Source: Hydractinia symbiolongicarpus (lineage: Eukaryota; Cnidaria; Hydrozoa; Anthoathecata; Hydractiniidae). From it: DNA of 64,000 nt. Location: NCBI RefSeq assembly GCF_029227915.1, contig NC_079877.1, positions 5,892,001-5,956,000 on the forward strand, given 5' to 3'. The position numbers were made by a program, and so were the translations under genes. Positions within the stretch are counted from its first letter, which is position 1. Every line of letters begins with the position of its first letter. The notes under the pieces were generated by a model. That model was not told where the DNA came from, searched no databases, and saw nothing but the letters and a program-made list of their open reading frames with translations. This document shows, piece by piece, positions 39,049-51,750 of this stretch.

Positions 39049-39065
39049 CCCCGGACCGAATAGGG
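39049..39065 (-). repeat. Right terminal inverted repeat
   Basis: CCCCGGACCGAATAGGG pairs with the left end over 17 of 17 bases. Inward of it lies a spacer of about 21 bp (GGTCATAGTATG and TTCGAAAAA) before the C-tract hairpin. Confidence 0.93.
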
Positions 39066-39069
39066 TTAA
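39066..39069. repeat. Target-site duplication TTAA (right)
   Basis: This is the second TTAA, immediately after CCGAATAGGG. The satellite continues with TCGCCGG. Confidence 0.92.
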
Positions 39070-42000
39070 TCGCCGGCAAACGAAAACCTGCGATTTCCCG
39101 TAAATCCGGGACTCGGCCCGCATAGTCAAAAGTATACAAAGAAAGTACCCGAGGTGAAACTCATTTCCCGAACGATTTTTTAAATTATTATTTCACCACT
39201 AAAGCCCAGGAGACTTGTAGTTTTCAAAAATGTTTTCATTTTTGATGAGACGCTTAATAAAAGAGGTTTAATCGCCGGCAAACGAAATCCCGCGATTTCC
39301 CGTAAATCCCGGGCTTGGCCCGTATAGTCGAATGTATACAAAGAAAGAACTCAGGAAGTAAACTCATTTCCCGAACAATTTTTTAAATTTTCTTTTCACC
39401 ACTAAAACGCATGAGACTTGTAGTTTTCAAAAATGTTTTCATTTTTGATGAGACGCTGAATAAAAGAAGTTTAATCGCCGGCAAACAAAAACCGCGATTT
39501 CCCGTAAAACCCGGGCTTGGCCCGTATAGTCAAAAGTATACAAAGAAAGTACCCAGGGAGTAAACTCATTTCCCGAACGATTTTTTAAATTATTTTTCAC
39601 CACTAAAACGCATGAGACTTGTAGTTTTTAAAAATGTTTTCATTTTTGATGAGACGCTGAATAAAAGAAGTTTAATCGCCGGCAAACGAAAACCTGCGAT
39701 TTCCCGTAAATCCTGGACTCGGCCCCTATAGTCAAAAGTATACAAAGAAAGTACCCAGGGAGTAAACTCATTTCCCAAACGATTTTTTAAATTATTATTT
39801 CACCACTAAATCGCATGAGACTTGTAGTTTTCAAGAATGTTTTCATTTTTGATGAGACGCTGAATAAAAGCAGTTTAATCGCCGGCAAACGAAAACCTGC
39901 GATTTCCCGTAAATCCCGGACTCGGCCCGTATAGTCAAAAGTATACAAAGAAAGTACCCAGGGAGTAAACTCATTTCCAGAACGATTTTTTAAATTATTT
40001 TTTCACCACTAAAACGCATGAGACTTGTAGTTTTCAAAAATGTTTTCATTTTTGATCAGACGCTGAATAAAAGAAGTTTAAACGCCGGCAAACGAAAACC
40101 TGCGATTTCCCGTAAATCCCGGACTAGGCCTGCATAGTCAAAAGTATACAAAGAAAGTACCCGAGGTGTACACTCATTTCCCGAACAATTTTTTAAATTA
40201 TTATTTCACCACTAAAACGCATGAGACTTGTAGTTTTTAAAAATGTTTTCATTTTTGATGAGACGCTGAATAAAAGAAGTTTAATCGCCGGCAAACGAAA
40301 ACCTGCAATTTCCCGTAAATCCTGGACTCGGCCCGCATAGTCAAAAGTATATAAAGAAAGTACCCAGGGTGTAAACTCATTTCCCGAACGATTTTTTAAA
40401 TTATTATTTCACCACTAAAGCCCATGAGACTTGTAGTATTTAAAAATACTTTCATTTTTGCTGAGACGCTGAATAAAAGAAGATTAATTGCCGGCAAACA
40501 AAAACCCGCGATTTCACGTAAATCCCAGACTCGGCCCGTATAATCAAAAGTATACAAAGAAAGTACCCAGGGAGTAAACTCTTTTCCCGAACGATTTTTT
40601 AAATTATTTTTTCACCACTAGAACGCATGAGACTTGTAGTTTTCAAAAATGTTTTCATTTTTGATCAGACGCTGAATAAAAGAAGTTTAATCGCCGGCAA
40701 ACGAAAACCTGCGATTTCCCGTAAATCCCGGACTAGGCCCGCATAGTCAAAAGTATACAAAGAAAGTACCCGAGGTGTAAACTCATTTCCCGAACAATTT
40801 TTTAAATTATTATTTCACCACTAAAGCCCATGAGACTTGTAGTTTTTAAAAATGTTTTCATTTTTGATGAGACGCTTAATAAAAGAGGTTTAATCGCCGG
40901 CAAACGAAATCCCGCGATTTCCCGTAAATCCCGGGCTTGGCCCGTATAGTCGAATGTATACAAAGAAAGAACTCAGGAAGTAAACTCATTTCCCGAACGA
41001 TTTTTTAAATTTTTTTTCACCACTAAAACGCATGAGACTTGTAGTTTTCAAAAATGTTTTCATTTTTGATGAGACGCTGAATAAAAGAAGTTTAATCGCC
41101 GGCAAACAAAAACCCGCGAATTCCCGTAAATCCCGGGCTTGGCCCGTATACTCAAAAGTATACAAAGAAAGTACCCAGGGAGTAAACTCATTTCCCGAAC
41201 GATTTTTTAAATTACTTTTTCACCACTAAAACTCATGAGACTTGTAGTTTTTAAAAATGTTTTCATTTTTGATGAGACGCTGAATAAAAGAAGTTTAATC
41301 GCCGGCAAACGAAAACCTGCGATTTTCCGTAAATCCTGGACTCGGTCCGTATAGTCAAAAGTATACAAAGAAAGTACCCAGGGAGTAAACTCATTTCCCA
41401 AACGATTTTTTAAATTATTATTTCACTACTAAAGCCCATGAGACTTGTAGTTTTTAAAAATGTTTTCATTTTTGATGAGACGCTGAATAAAAGAAGTTTA
41501 ATCGCCGGCAAACGAAAATCTGCGATTTTCCGTAAATCCCGGACTAGGCCCGCATAGTCAAAAGTATACAAAGAAAGTACCCGAGGTGTAAACTCATTTC
41601 CCGAACAATTTTTTAAATTATTATTTCTCCACTAAAACGTATGAGACTTGTAGTTTTTAAAAATGTTTTCATTTTTGATGAGACGCTTAATAAAAGAAGT
41701 TTAATCGCCGGCAAACGAAAACCTGCGATTTCCCGTAAATCCCGGACTCGGCCCGTATAGTCAAAAGTATACAAAGAAAGTACCCAGGGTGTAAACTCAT
41801 TTCCCGAACGATTTTTCAAATTATTTTTTCACCACTAAAACGCATGAGACTTGTAGTTTTCAAAAATGTTTTCATTTTTGATGAGACGCTGAATAAAAGA
41901 AGTTTAATCGCCGGCAAACGAAAACCTGCGATTTCCCGTAAATCCCGTACTCGGCCCGTATAGTCAAAAGTATACAAAGAAAGTACCCAGGGAGTAAACT

Positions 42001-44481
42001 CATTTCTCAAACGATTTTTTAAATTATTATTTCACCACTAAAGCCCATGAGACTTGTAGTTTTTAAAAATGTTTTCATTTTTGATGAGACGCTGAATAAA
42101 AGAAGTTTAATCGCCGGCAAACGAAACCCGCGATTTCCCGTAAATCCCGGACTCGGCCCGTATAGTTAAAAGTATACAAGGAAAGTACCCAGTGAGTAAA
42201 CTCATTTCCCGAACGAATTTTTAAATTAGTTTTTCACCACTAAAACGTATGAGACTTGTAGTATTCAAAAATGTTTTCATTTTTGATGAGACGCTGAATA
42301 AAAGAAGTTTAATCGCCGGCAAACGAAAACCTGCGATTTCCCGTAAATCCCGGACTCGGCCCGTACAGTCAAAAGTATACAAAGAAAGTACCCAGGGAGT
42401 AAACTCATTTCCAGAACGATTTTTTAAATTATTTTTTCACCACTAAAACGCATGAGACTTGTAGTTTTCAAAAATGTTTTCATTTTTGATCAGACGCTGA
42501 ATAAAAGAAGTTTAATCGCCGGCAAACGAAAACCTGCGATTTCCCGTAAATCCCGTACTCGGCCCGTATAGTCAAAAGTATACAAAGAAAGTACCCAGGG
42601 AGTAAACTCATTTCCCAAACGATTTTTTAAATTATTATTTCACCACTAAAGCCCATGAGACTTGTAGTTTTTAAAAATGTTTTCATTTTTGATGAGACGC
42701 TGAATAAAAGAAGTTTAATCGCTGGCAAACGAAAACCCGCAATTTCCCGTAAATCCCGGTCTCGGCCCGTATAGTCAAAAGTATACAACGAAAGTACCCA
42801 GTGAGTAAACTCATTTCCCTAACGAATTTTTAAATTATTTTTTCACCACTAAAACGCATGAGACTTGTAGTTTTTAAAAATGTTTTCATTTTTGATGAGA
42901 CGCTGAATAAAAGAAGTTTAATCGCCGGCAAACGAAAACCCGCAATTTCCCGTAAATCCCGGTCTCGGCCCGTATAGTCAAAAGTATACAAAGAAAGTAC
43001 CCAGGGAGTAAACTCATTTCCCAAACGATTTTTTAAATTATTATTTCACCACTAAAGCCCATGAGACTTGTAGTTTTTAAAAATGTTTTCATTTTTGATG
43101 AGACGCTGAATAAAAGAAGTTTAATCGCCGGCAAACGAAAACCCGCAATTTCCCGTAAATCCCGGTCTCGGCCCGTATAGTCAAAAGTATACAAGGAAAG
43201 TACCGAGTGAGTAAACTCATTTCCCTAACGAATTTTTAAATTATTTTTTCACCACTAAAACGCATGAGACTTGTAGTTTTCAAAAATGTTTTCATTTTTG
43301 ATCAGACGCTGAATAAAAGAAGTTTAATCGCCGGCAAACGAAAACCTGCGATTTCCCGTAAATCCCGGACTCGGCCGGTATAGTCAAAAGTATACAAAGA
43401 GAGTACCCAGGGTGTAAACTCATTTCCCGAACGATTTTTTAAGTTATTTTTTCACCACTAAAACGCATGAGACTTGTAGTTTTCAAAAATGTTTTCATTT
43501 TTGATGAGACGCTGAATAAAAGAAGTTTAATCGCCTGCAAACGAAAACCTGCGATTTCCCGTAAATCCCGGACTCGGCCCGTATAGTCAAAAGTATACAA
43601 AGAAAGTACCCAGGGAGTAAACTCATTTCCCAAACGATTTTTTAAATTATTTTTTCACCACTAAAACGCATGAGACTTGTAGTTTTCAAAAATGTTTTCA
43701 TTTTTGATCAGACGCTGAATAAAAGAAGTTTAATCGCCGGCAAACGAAAACCTGCGATTTCCCGTAAATCCTGCACTCGGCCCGTATAGTCAAAAGTATA
43801 CAAAGAGAGTACCCAGGTTGTAAACTCATTTCCCGAACGATTTTTTAAATTATTTTTTCACCACTAAAACGCATGAGACTTGCAGTTTTCAAAAATGTTT
43901 TCATTTTTGATGAGACGCTGAATAAAAGAAGTTTAATCGCCTGCAAACGAAAACCTGCGATTTCCCGTAAATCCCGGACTCGGCCCGTATAGTCAAAAGT
44001 ATACAAGGAAAGTACCCAGGGAGTAAACTCATTTTTCCAAACGATTTTTTAAATTATTATTTCACCACTAAAGCCCATGAGACTGGTAGTTTTTAAAAAT
44101 GCTTTCATTTTTGATGAGACGCTGAATAAAAGAAGTTTAATCGCCGGCAAACGAAAAACCGCGATTTCCCGTAAATCCCGGACTCGGCCCGTATAGTCAA
44201 AAGTATACAAGGAAAGTACCCAGTGAGTAAACTCATTTCCCGAACGAATTTTTAAATTATTTTTTCACCACTAAAGCCCATGAGACTTGTAGTTTTTAAA
44301 AATGTTTTCATTTTTGATGAGACGCTGAATAAAAGAAGTTTAATCGCCGGCAAACGAAAACCCGCAATTTCCCGTAAATCCCGGTCTCGGCCCGTATAGT
44401 CAAAAGCATACAAAAAAGTACCCAGGGAGTAAACTCATTTCCCGAACGAATTTTTAAATTATTTTTTCACCACTAAAACGC

Positions 44482-46350
44482 ATGAGACTTGTAGTTTTCA
44501 GAAATGTTTTCATTTTTGATGAGACGCTTAATGAAAGTGGTTTAATCGCCGGCAAACGAAAACCCGCGATTTCCCGTAAATCCCGGGCTTGGCCCGTATA
44601 GTCGAATGTATACAAAGAAAGTACCCTGTGAGTAAACTCATTTCCAAAACGATTTTTTAAATTATCTTTTCACCACTAAAACGCTTGAGACTTGTAGTTT
44701 TCAAAAATGTTTTCATTTTTGATGAGACGCTAAATAAAAGAAGTTTAATCGCCGGCAAACGAAAACCCGCCATTTCCCGTAAACCCCGGACTCGGCCCGC
44801 ATAGTCAAAAGTATACAAAGAAAGTACCCAGGGTGTAAACTCATTTCCCGAACGATTTTTTAAATTATTATTTCACCACTAAAGCCCATGACACTTGTAG
44901 TATTTAAAAATACTTTCATTTTTGATGAGACGCTGAATAAAAGAAGTTTAATCGCCGGCAAACAAAAACCCGCGACTTCCCGTAAATCCCAGACTTGGCC
45001 CGTATAGTCAAAAGTACACAAAGAAAGTACCCAGGGAGTAAACTCATTTCCCGAACGATTTTTTAAATTATTTTTTCACCACTAAAACGCATGAGACTTG
45101 TAGTTTTCAAAAATGTTTTCATTTTTGATGAGACGCTGAATAAAAGAAGTTTAATCGCCGGTAAACGAAAACCTGCGATTTCCCGTAAATCCCGGACTCG
45201 GCTCGCATAGTCAAAAGTATACAAAGAAAGTACCCGAGGTGTAAACTCATTTCCCGAACGATTTTTTAAATTATTATTTCACCACTAAAGCCCATGAGAC
45301 TTGTAGTTTTTAAAAATGTTTTCATTTTTGATGAGACGCTGAATAAAAGAAGTTTAATCGCCGGCAAACGAAAACCCGCAGTTTCCCGTAAATCCAGGAC
45401 TCGGCCCGTATAGTCAAAAAGTATACAAGGAAAGTACCCAGTGAGTAAACTCATTTCCCGAACAAATTTTTAAATTATTTTTTCACCACTAAAACGCATG
45501 AGACTTGTAGTTTCCAGAAATGTTTTCATTTTTGATGAGACGCTTAATGAAAGTGGTTTAATCGCCGGCAAACGAAAACCCGCGATTTCCCGTAAATCCC
45601 GGGCTTGGCCCGTATAGTCGAATGTATACAAAGAAAGTACCCTGTGAGTAAACTCATTTCCAAAACGATTTTTTAAATTATCTTTTCACCACTAAAACGG
45701 TTGAGACTTGTAGTTTTCAAAAATGTTTTCATTTTTGATGAGACGCTAAATAAAAGAAGTTTAATCGCCGGCAAACGAAAACCCGCCATTTCCCGTAAAC
45801 CCCGGACTCGGCCCGCATAGTCAAAAGTATACAAAGAAAGTACCCAGGGTGTAAACTCATTTCCCGAACGATTTTTTAAATTATTATTTCACCACTAAAG
45901 CCCATGAGACTTGTAGTATTTAAAAATACTTTCATTTTTGATGAGACGCTGAATAAAAGAAGTTTAATCGCCGGCAAACAAAAACCCGCGACTTCCCGTA
46001 AATCCCAGACTTGGCCCGTATAGTCAAAAGTATACAAAGAAAGTACCCAGGGAGTAAACTCATTTCCCGAACGATTTTTTAAATTATTTTTTCACCACTA
46101 AAACGCATGAGACTTGTAGTTTTCAAAAATGTTTTCATTTTTGATGAGACGCTGAATAAAAGAAGTTTAATCGCCGGCAAACGAAAACCTGCGATTTCCC
46201 GTAAATCCCGGACTCGGCTCGCATAGTCAAAAGTATACAAAGAAAGTACCCGAGGTGTAAACTCATTTCCCGAACGATTTTTTAAATTATTATTTCACCA
46301 CTAAAGCCCATGAGACTTGTAGTTTTTAAAAATGTTTTCATTTTTGATGA
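44482..46350 (+). repeat. 5-mer higher-order repeat, period 1,016 bp
   Basis: Monomers from 44,482 recur from 45,498. CGCTTAATGAAAGTGG (44,525 and 45,541), AGACTTGGCC (44,991 and 46,007) and GCTCGCATAG (45,201 and 46,217) are each 1,016 bp apart. The second copy stops matching near 46,350 (CGCTTAATAAAAGAGG). Related cassettes occur at about 37.66-38.3 kb and 49.76-50.3 kb. Confidence 0.87.
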
Positions 46351-48539
46351 GACGCTTAATAAAAGAGGTTTAATCGCCGGCAAACGAAATCCCGCGATTT
46401 CCCGTAAATCCCGGGCTTGGCCCGTATAGTCGAATGGATACAAAGAAAGAACTCAGGAAGTAAACTCATTTCCCGAACGATTTTTTAAATTTTTTTTTCA
46501 CCACTAAAACGAATGATACTTGTAGTTTTCAAAAATGTTTTCATTTTTGATGAGACGCTGAATAAAAGAAGTTTAATCGCCGGCAAACAAAAACCCGCGA
46601 TTTCCCGTAAATCCCGGGCTTGGCCCGTATAGTCAAAAGTATACAAAGAAAGTACCCAGGGAGTAAACTTATTTCCCGAACGATTTTTTAAATTATTTTT
46701 CACCACTAAAACGCATGAGACTTGTAGTTTTTAAAAATGTTTTCATTTTTGATGAGACGCTGAATAAAAGCAGTTTAATCGCCGGCAAACGAAAACCTGC
46801 GATTTCCCGTAAATCCCGGACTCGGCCCGTATAGTCAAAAGTATACAAGAAAGTACCCAGGGAGTAAACTCATTTCCAGAACGATTTTTTAAATTATTTT
46901 TTCACCACTAAAACGCATAAGACTTGTAGTTTTTAAAAATGTTTTCATTTTTGATGAGACGCTGAATAAAAGAAGTTTAATCACCGGCAAACGAAAACCC
47001 GCGATTTCCCGTAAATCCTGGACTCGGCCCGTATAGTTAAAAGTATACAAGGAAAGTATCCAGGGAGTAAACTCATTTCCCAAACGATTTTTTAAATTAT
47101 TACTTCACCACTAAAGCCCATGAGACTTGTAGTTTTTAAAAATGTTTTCATTTTTGATGAGACGCTGAATAAAAGAAGTTTAATCGCCGGCAAACGAAAA
47201 CCCGCAATTTCCCGTAAATCCCGGTCTCGGCCCGTATAGTCAAAAGTATACAAGGAAAGTACCCAGTGAGTAAACTCATTTCCCTAACGAATTTTTAAAT
47301 TATTTTTTCACCACTAAAACGCATGAGACTTGTAGTTTTCAAAAATGTTTTCATTTTTGATCAGACGCTGAATAAAAGAAGTTTAATCGCCGGCAAACGA
47401 AAACCTGCGATTTCCCGTAAATCCCAGACTCGGCCCGTATAGTCAAAAGTATACAAAGAGAGTACCCAGGGTGTAAACTCATTTCCCGAACGATTTTTTA
47501 AATTATTTTTTCACCACTAAAACGCATGAGACTTGTAGTTTTCAAAAATGTTTTCATTTTTGATGAGACTCTGAATAAAAGAAGTTTAATCGCCTGCAAA
47601 GGAAAACCTGCGATTTCCCGTAAATCCCGGACTCGGCCCGTATAGTCAAAAGTATACAAAGAAAGTACCCAGAGAGTAAACTCATTTCCCAAACGATTTT
47701 TTAAATTATTACTTCACCACTAAAGCCCATGAGACTTGTAGTTTTTAAAAATGTTTTCATTTTTGATGAGACGCTGAATAAAAGAAGTTTAATCGCCGGC
47801 AAACGAAAACCTGCGATTTCCCGTAAATCCCGGACTCGGCCCGTATAGTTAAAAGTATACAAGGAAAGTACCCAGGGAGTAAACTCATTTCCCAAACGAT
47901 TTTTTAAATTATTATTTCACCACTAAAGCCCATGAGACTTGTAGTTTTTAAAAATGTTTTCATTTTTGATGAGACGCTGAATAAAAGAAGTTTAATCGCC
48001 GGCAAACGAAAACCCGCAATTTCCCGTAAATCCCGGTCTCGGCCCGTATAGTCAAAAGTATACAAGGAAAGTACCCAGTGAGTAAACTCATTTCCCTAAC
48101 GAATTTTTAAATTATTTTTTCACCACTAAAACGCATGAGACTTGTAGTTTTCAAAAATGTTTTCATTTTTGATCAGACGCTGAATAAAAGAAGTTTAATC
48201 GCCGGCAAACGAAAACCTGCGATTTCACGTAAATCCCGGACTCGGCCCGTATAGTCAAAAGTATACAAAGAGAGTACCCAGGGTGTAAACTCATTTCACG
48301 AACGATTTTTTAAATTATCTTTTCACCACTAAAACGCATGAGACTTGTAGTTTCTAAAAATGTTTTCATTTTTGATGAGACGCTGAATAAAAGAAGTTTA
48401 ATCGCCTGCAATGGAAAACCTGCGATTTCCCGTAAATCCCGGACTCGGCCCGTATAGTCAAAAGTATACAAGGAAAGTACCCAGGGAGTAAACTCATTTC
48501 CCAAACAATTTTTTAAATTATTTTTTCACCACTAAAACG

Positions 48540-51500
48540 CATGAGACTTGTAGTTTTCAGAAATGTTTTCATTTTTGATGAGACGCTTAATGAAAGTGGT
48601 TTAATCGCCGGCAAACGAAAACCTGCGATTTCCCGTAAATCCCGGGCTTGGCCCGTATAGTCGAATGTTTACAAAGAAAGTACCCTGTGAGTAAACTCAT
48701 TTCCAAAACAATTTGTTAAATTATCTTTTCACCAATAAAGACCATGAGACCTGTAGTATTTAAAAATACATTCATTTTTGATGAGACGCTGAATAAAAGA
48801 AGTTTCATCGCCGGCAAACAAAAACCCGCGACTTCCCGTAAATCCCAGACTCGGCCCGTATAGTCAAAAGTATACAAAGAAAGTACCCAGGGAGTAAACT
48901 CATTTCCCGAACGATTTTTTAAATTATTTTTTCACCACTAAAACGCATGAGACTTGTAGTTTTCAAAAATGTTTTCATTTTTTATGAGACGCTGAATAAA
49001 AGAAGTTTAATCGACGGCAAACGAAAACCTGCGATTTCCCGTAAATCCCGGACTCGGCCCGCATAGTCAAAAGTATACAAAGAAAGTACCCGAGGTGTAA
49101 ACTCATTTCCCGAACGATTTTTTAAATTATTATTTCACCACTAAAGCCCATAAGACTTGTAGTTTTTAAAAATGTTTTCATTTTTGATGAGACGCTTAAT
49201 AAAAGAGGTTTAATCGCCGGCAAACGAAATCCCGCGATTTCCCGTAAATCCCGGGCTTGGCCCGTATAGTCGCATGTATACAAAGAAAGAACTCAGGAAG
49301 TAAACTCATTTCCCGAACGATTTTTTAAATTTTTTTTTCACCACTAAAACGAATGAGACTTGTAGTTTTCAAAAATGTTTTCATTTTTGATGAGACGCTG
49401 AATAAAAGAAGTTTAATAGCCGGCAAACAAAAACCCGCGATTTCCCGTAAATCCCGGGCTTGGCCCGTATAGTCAAAAGTATACAAAGAAAGTACCCAGG
49501 GAGTAAACTCATTTCCCGAACGATTTTTTAAATTATTTTTCACCACTAAAACGCATGAAACTTGTAGTTTTTAAATATGTTTTCATTTTTGATGAGACGC
49601 TGAATAAAAGAAGTTTAATCGCCGGCAAACGAAAACCTGCGATTTCCCGTAAATTCTGGACTCGGCCCGTATAGTCAAAAGTATACAAAGAAAGTACCCA
49701 GGGAGTAAACTCATTTCCCGAACGAATTTTTAAATTATTTTTTCACCACTAAAACGCATGAGACTTGTAGTTTTCAGAAATGTTTTCATTTTTGATGAGA
49801 CGCTTAATGAAAGTGGTTTAATCGCCGGCAAACGAAAACCCGCGATTTCCCGTAAATCCCGGTCTTAACCCGTATAGTCGAATGTATACAAAGAAAGTAC
49901 CCTGTGAGTAAACTCATTTCCAAAACGATTTTTTAAATTATCTTTTCACCACTAAAACGCTTGAGACTTGTAGTTTCCAAAAATGTTTTCATTTTTGATG
50001 AGACGCTAAATAAAAGAAGTTTAATCGCCGGCAAACGAAAACCCGCCATTTCCCGTAAACCCCGGACTCGGCCCGCATAGTCAAAAGTATACAAAGAAAG
50101 TACCCAGGGAGTAAACTCATTTCCCGAACGATTTTTTAAATTATTTTTTCACCACTAAAACGCATGAGACTTGTAGTTTTTAAAAATGTTTTCATTTTTG
50201 ATGAGACGCTGAATAAAAGAAGTTTAATCGCCGGCAAACGAAAACCTGCGATTTCCCGTAAATCCCGGACTCGGCCCGCATAGTCAAAAGTATACAAAGA
50301 AAGTACCCGAGGTGTAAACTCATTTCCCGAACGATTTTGTAAATTATTATTTCACCACTAAAGCCCATGAGACTTGTAGTTTTTAAAAATGTTTTCATTT
50401 TTGATGAGACGCTTAATAAAAGAGGTTTAATCGCCGGCAAACGAAATCCCGCGATTTCCCGTAAATCCCGGGCTTGGCCCGAATAGTCGAATGTATACAA
50501 AGAAAGAACTCAGGAAGTAAACTCATTTCCCGAACGATTTTTTAAATTATTTTTTCACCACTAAAACGCATGAGACTTGTAGTTTTCAAAAATGTTTTCA
50601 TTTTTGATGAGACGCTGAATAAAAGCAGTTTAATCGCCGGCAAACGAAAACCTGCGATTTCCCTAAATCCCGGACTCGGCCCGTATAGTCAAAAGTATAC
50701 AAAGAAAGTACCCAGGGAGTAAACTCACTTCCAGAAGGATTTTTTAAATTATTTTTTCACCACTAAAACGCATAAGACTTGTAGTTTTTAAAAATGTTTT
50801 CATTTTTGATAAGACGCTGAATAAAAGAAGTTTAATCGCCGGCAAACAAAAACCCGCGATTTCCCGTAAATCCCGTGCTTGGCCCGTATAGTCAAAAGTA
50901 TACAAAGAAGGTATCCAGCGAGTAAACTCATTTCCCGAACGATTTTTTAAATTATTTTTCACCACTAAAACGCATGAGACTTGTAGTTTTCAAGAATGTT
51001 TTCATTTTTGATGAGACGCTGAATAAAAGCAGTTTAATCGCCGGCAAACGAAAACCTGCGATTTCCCGTAAATCTCGGACTCGGCCCGTATAGTCAAAAG
51101 TATACAAAGAAAGTACCCAGGGAGTAAACTCATTTCCCGAACGATTTTTTAAATTATTTTTCACCACTAAAACGCATGAGACTTGTAGTTTTTAAAAATG
51201 TTTTCATTTTTGATGAGACGCTGAATAAAAGAAGTTTAATCGCCGGCAAACGAAAACCTGCGATTTCCCGTAAATCCTGGACTCGGCCCGTATAGTCAAA
51301 AGTATACAAAGAAAGTACCCAGGGAGTAAACTCATTTCTCAAACGATTTTTTAAATTATTATTTCACCACTAAAACGCATGAGACTTGTAGTTTTCAAGA
51401 ATGTTTTCATTTTTGATGAGACGCTGAATAAAAGCAGTTTAATCGCCGGCAAACGAAAACCTGCGATTTCCCGTAAATCCCGGACTCGGCCCGTATAGTT

Positions 51501-51750
51501 AAAAGTATACAAAGAAAGTACCCAGGGAGTAAACTCATTTCCAGAACGATTTTTTAAATTATATTTTCACCACTAAAACGCATAAGACTTGTAGTTTTTA
51601 AAAATGTTTTCATTTTTGATGAGACGCTGAATAAAAGAAGTTTAATCGCCGGCAAACTAAAACCCGCGATTTCCCGTAAATCCCGGGCTTGGCCCTTATA
51701 GTCAAAAGTATACAAAGAAAGTACCCAGGGAGTAAACTCATTTCCCGAAC
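48540..51750 (+). repeat. Satellite with repeated AAAGTGG and GAACTCAGGAAG cassettes
   Basis: CGCTTAATGAAAGTGG monomers at about 48,585 and 49,801 are 1,216 bp (6 monomers) apart. CGCTTAATAAAAGAGG...GAACTCAGGAAG monomers occur near 49,190 and 50,409 with the same spacing. The same two monomer types also occur at 39.2, 40.9 and 46.3 kb. No gene was seen. Confidence 0.7.

Larger units (their letters stand above)
38326..39065. mobile_element. piggyBac-like non-autonomous element (MITE), 740 bp
   Basis: It is bounded by perfect 17-bp inverted repeats starting CCCTATTCGG and by TTAA on both sides, inserted exactly into the TTAA of a satellite monomer. TTAA duplication plus CCC-starting termini are hallmarks of the piggyBac superfamily. 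That assignment rests on family knowledge, since no transposase is present. No open frame of meaningful length lies inside; the short frames at 38,234-38,431 and 38,948-39,139 merely cross its edges. The interior is A/T-rich and unrelated to the satellite. It contains a foldback at 38,650-38,704, a 10-bp palindrome with a CRE core at 38,878 and short direct repeats. It would need a transposase supplied elsewhere in the genome. It is the only interspersed element I found in the window, and it was not co-amplified. Confidence 0.85.
38262..39207 (+). repeat. Monomer interrupted by the transposon
   Basis: A single satellite unit starts at 38,262 and is split at its TTAA, 60 bp in. After the 740-bp element and a second TTAA it continues at TCGCCGGCAAACG, and the next unit starts at 39,208 (written AGGAGACTTG). 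Removing the element and one TTAA leaves a unit of about 202 bp, so the insertion caused no loss of satellite DNA. Confidence 0.93.
37640..41820 (+). repeat. Irregular satellite zone around the transposon
   Basis: Monomers here carry more private changes than elsewhere by eye: CCCACCATTTCCCG near 37,938, CTTTACTTTTTGATG near 37,679, ATGAGGCTTG near 38,060, GCCCAGGAGAC near 39,203 and CCCGAGGTGAAAC near 39,149. I found no clear exact higher-order period across the transposon. Lower homogeneity could mean this part has been exchanged less. That is an impression and needs measuring. Confidence 0.5.

Noticed and set aside
38234-39139. Short minus-strand frames at the transposon edges
   Set aside because: Both cross from satellite into the element through the terminal repeat, and neither resembles a transposase. 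They are chance fusions.
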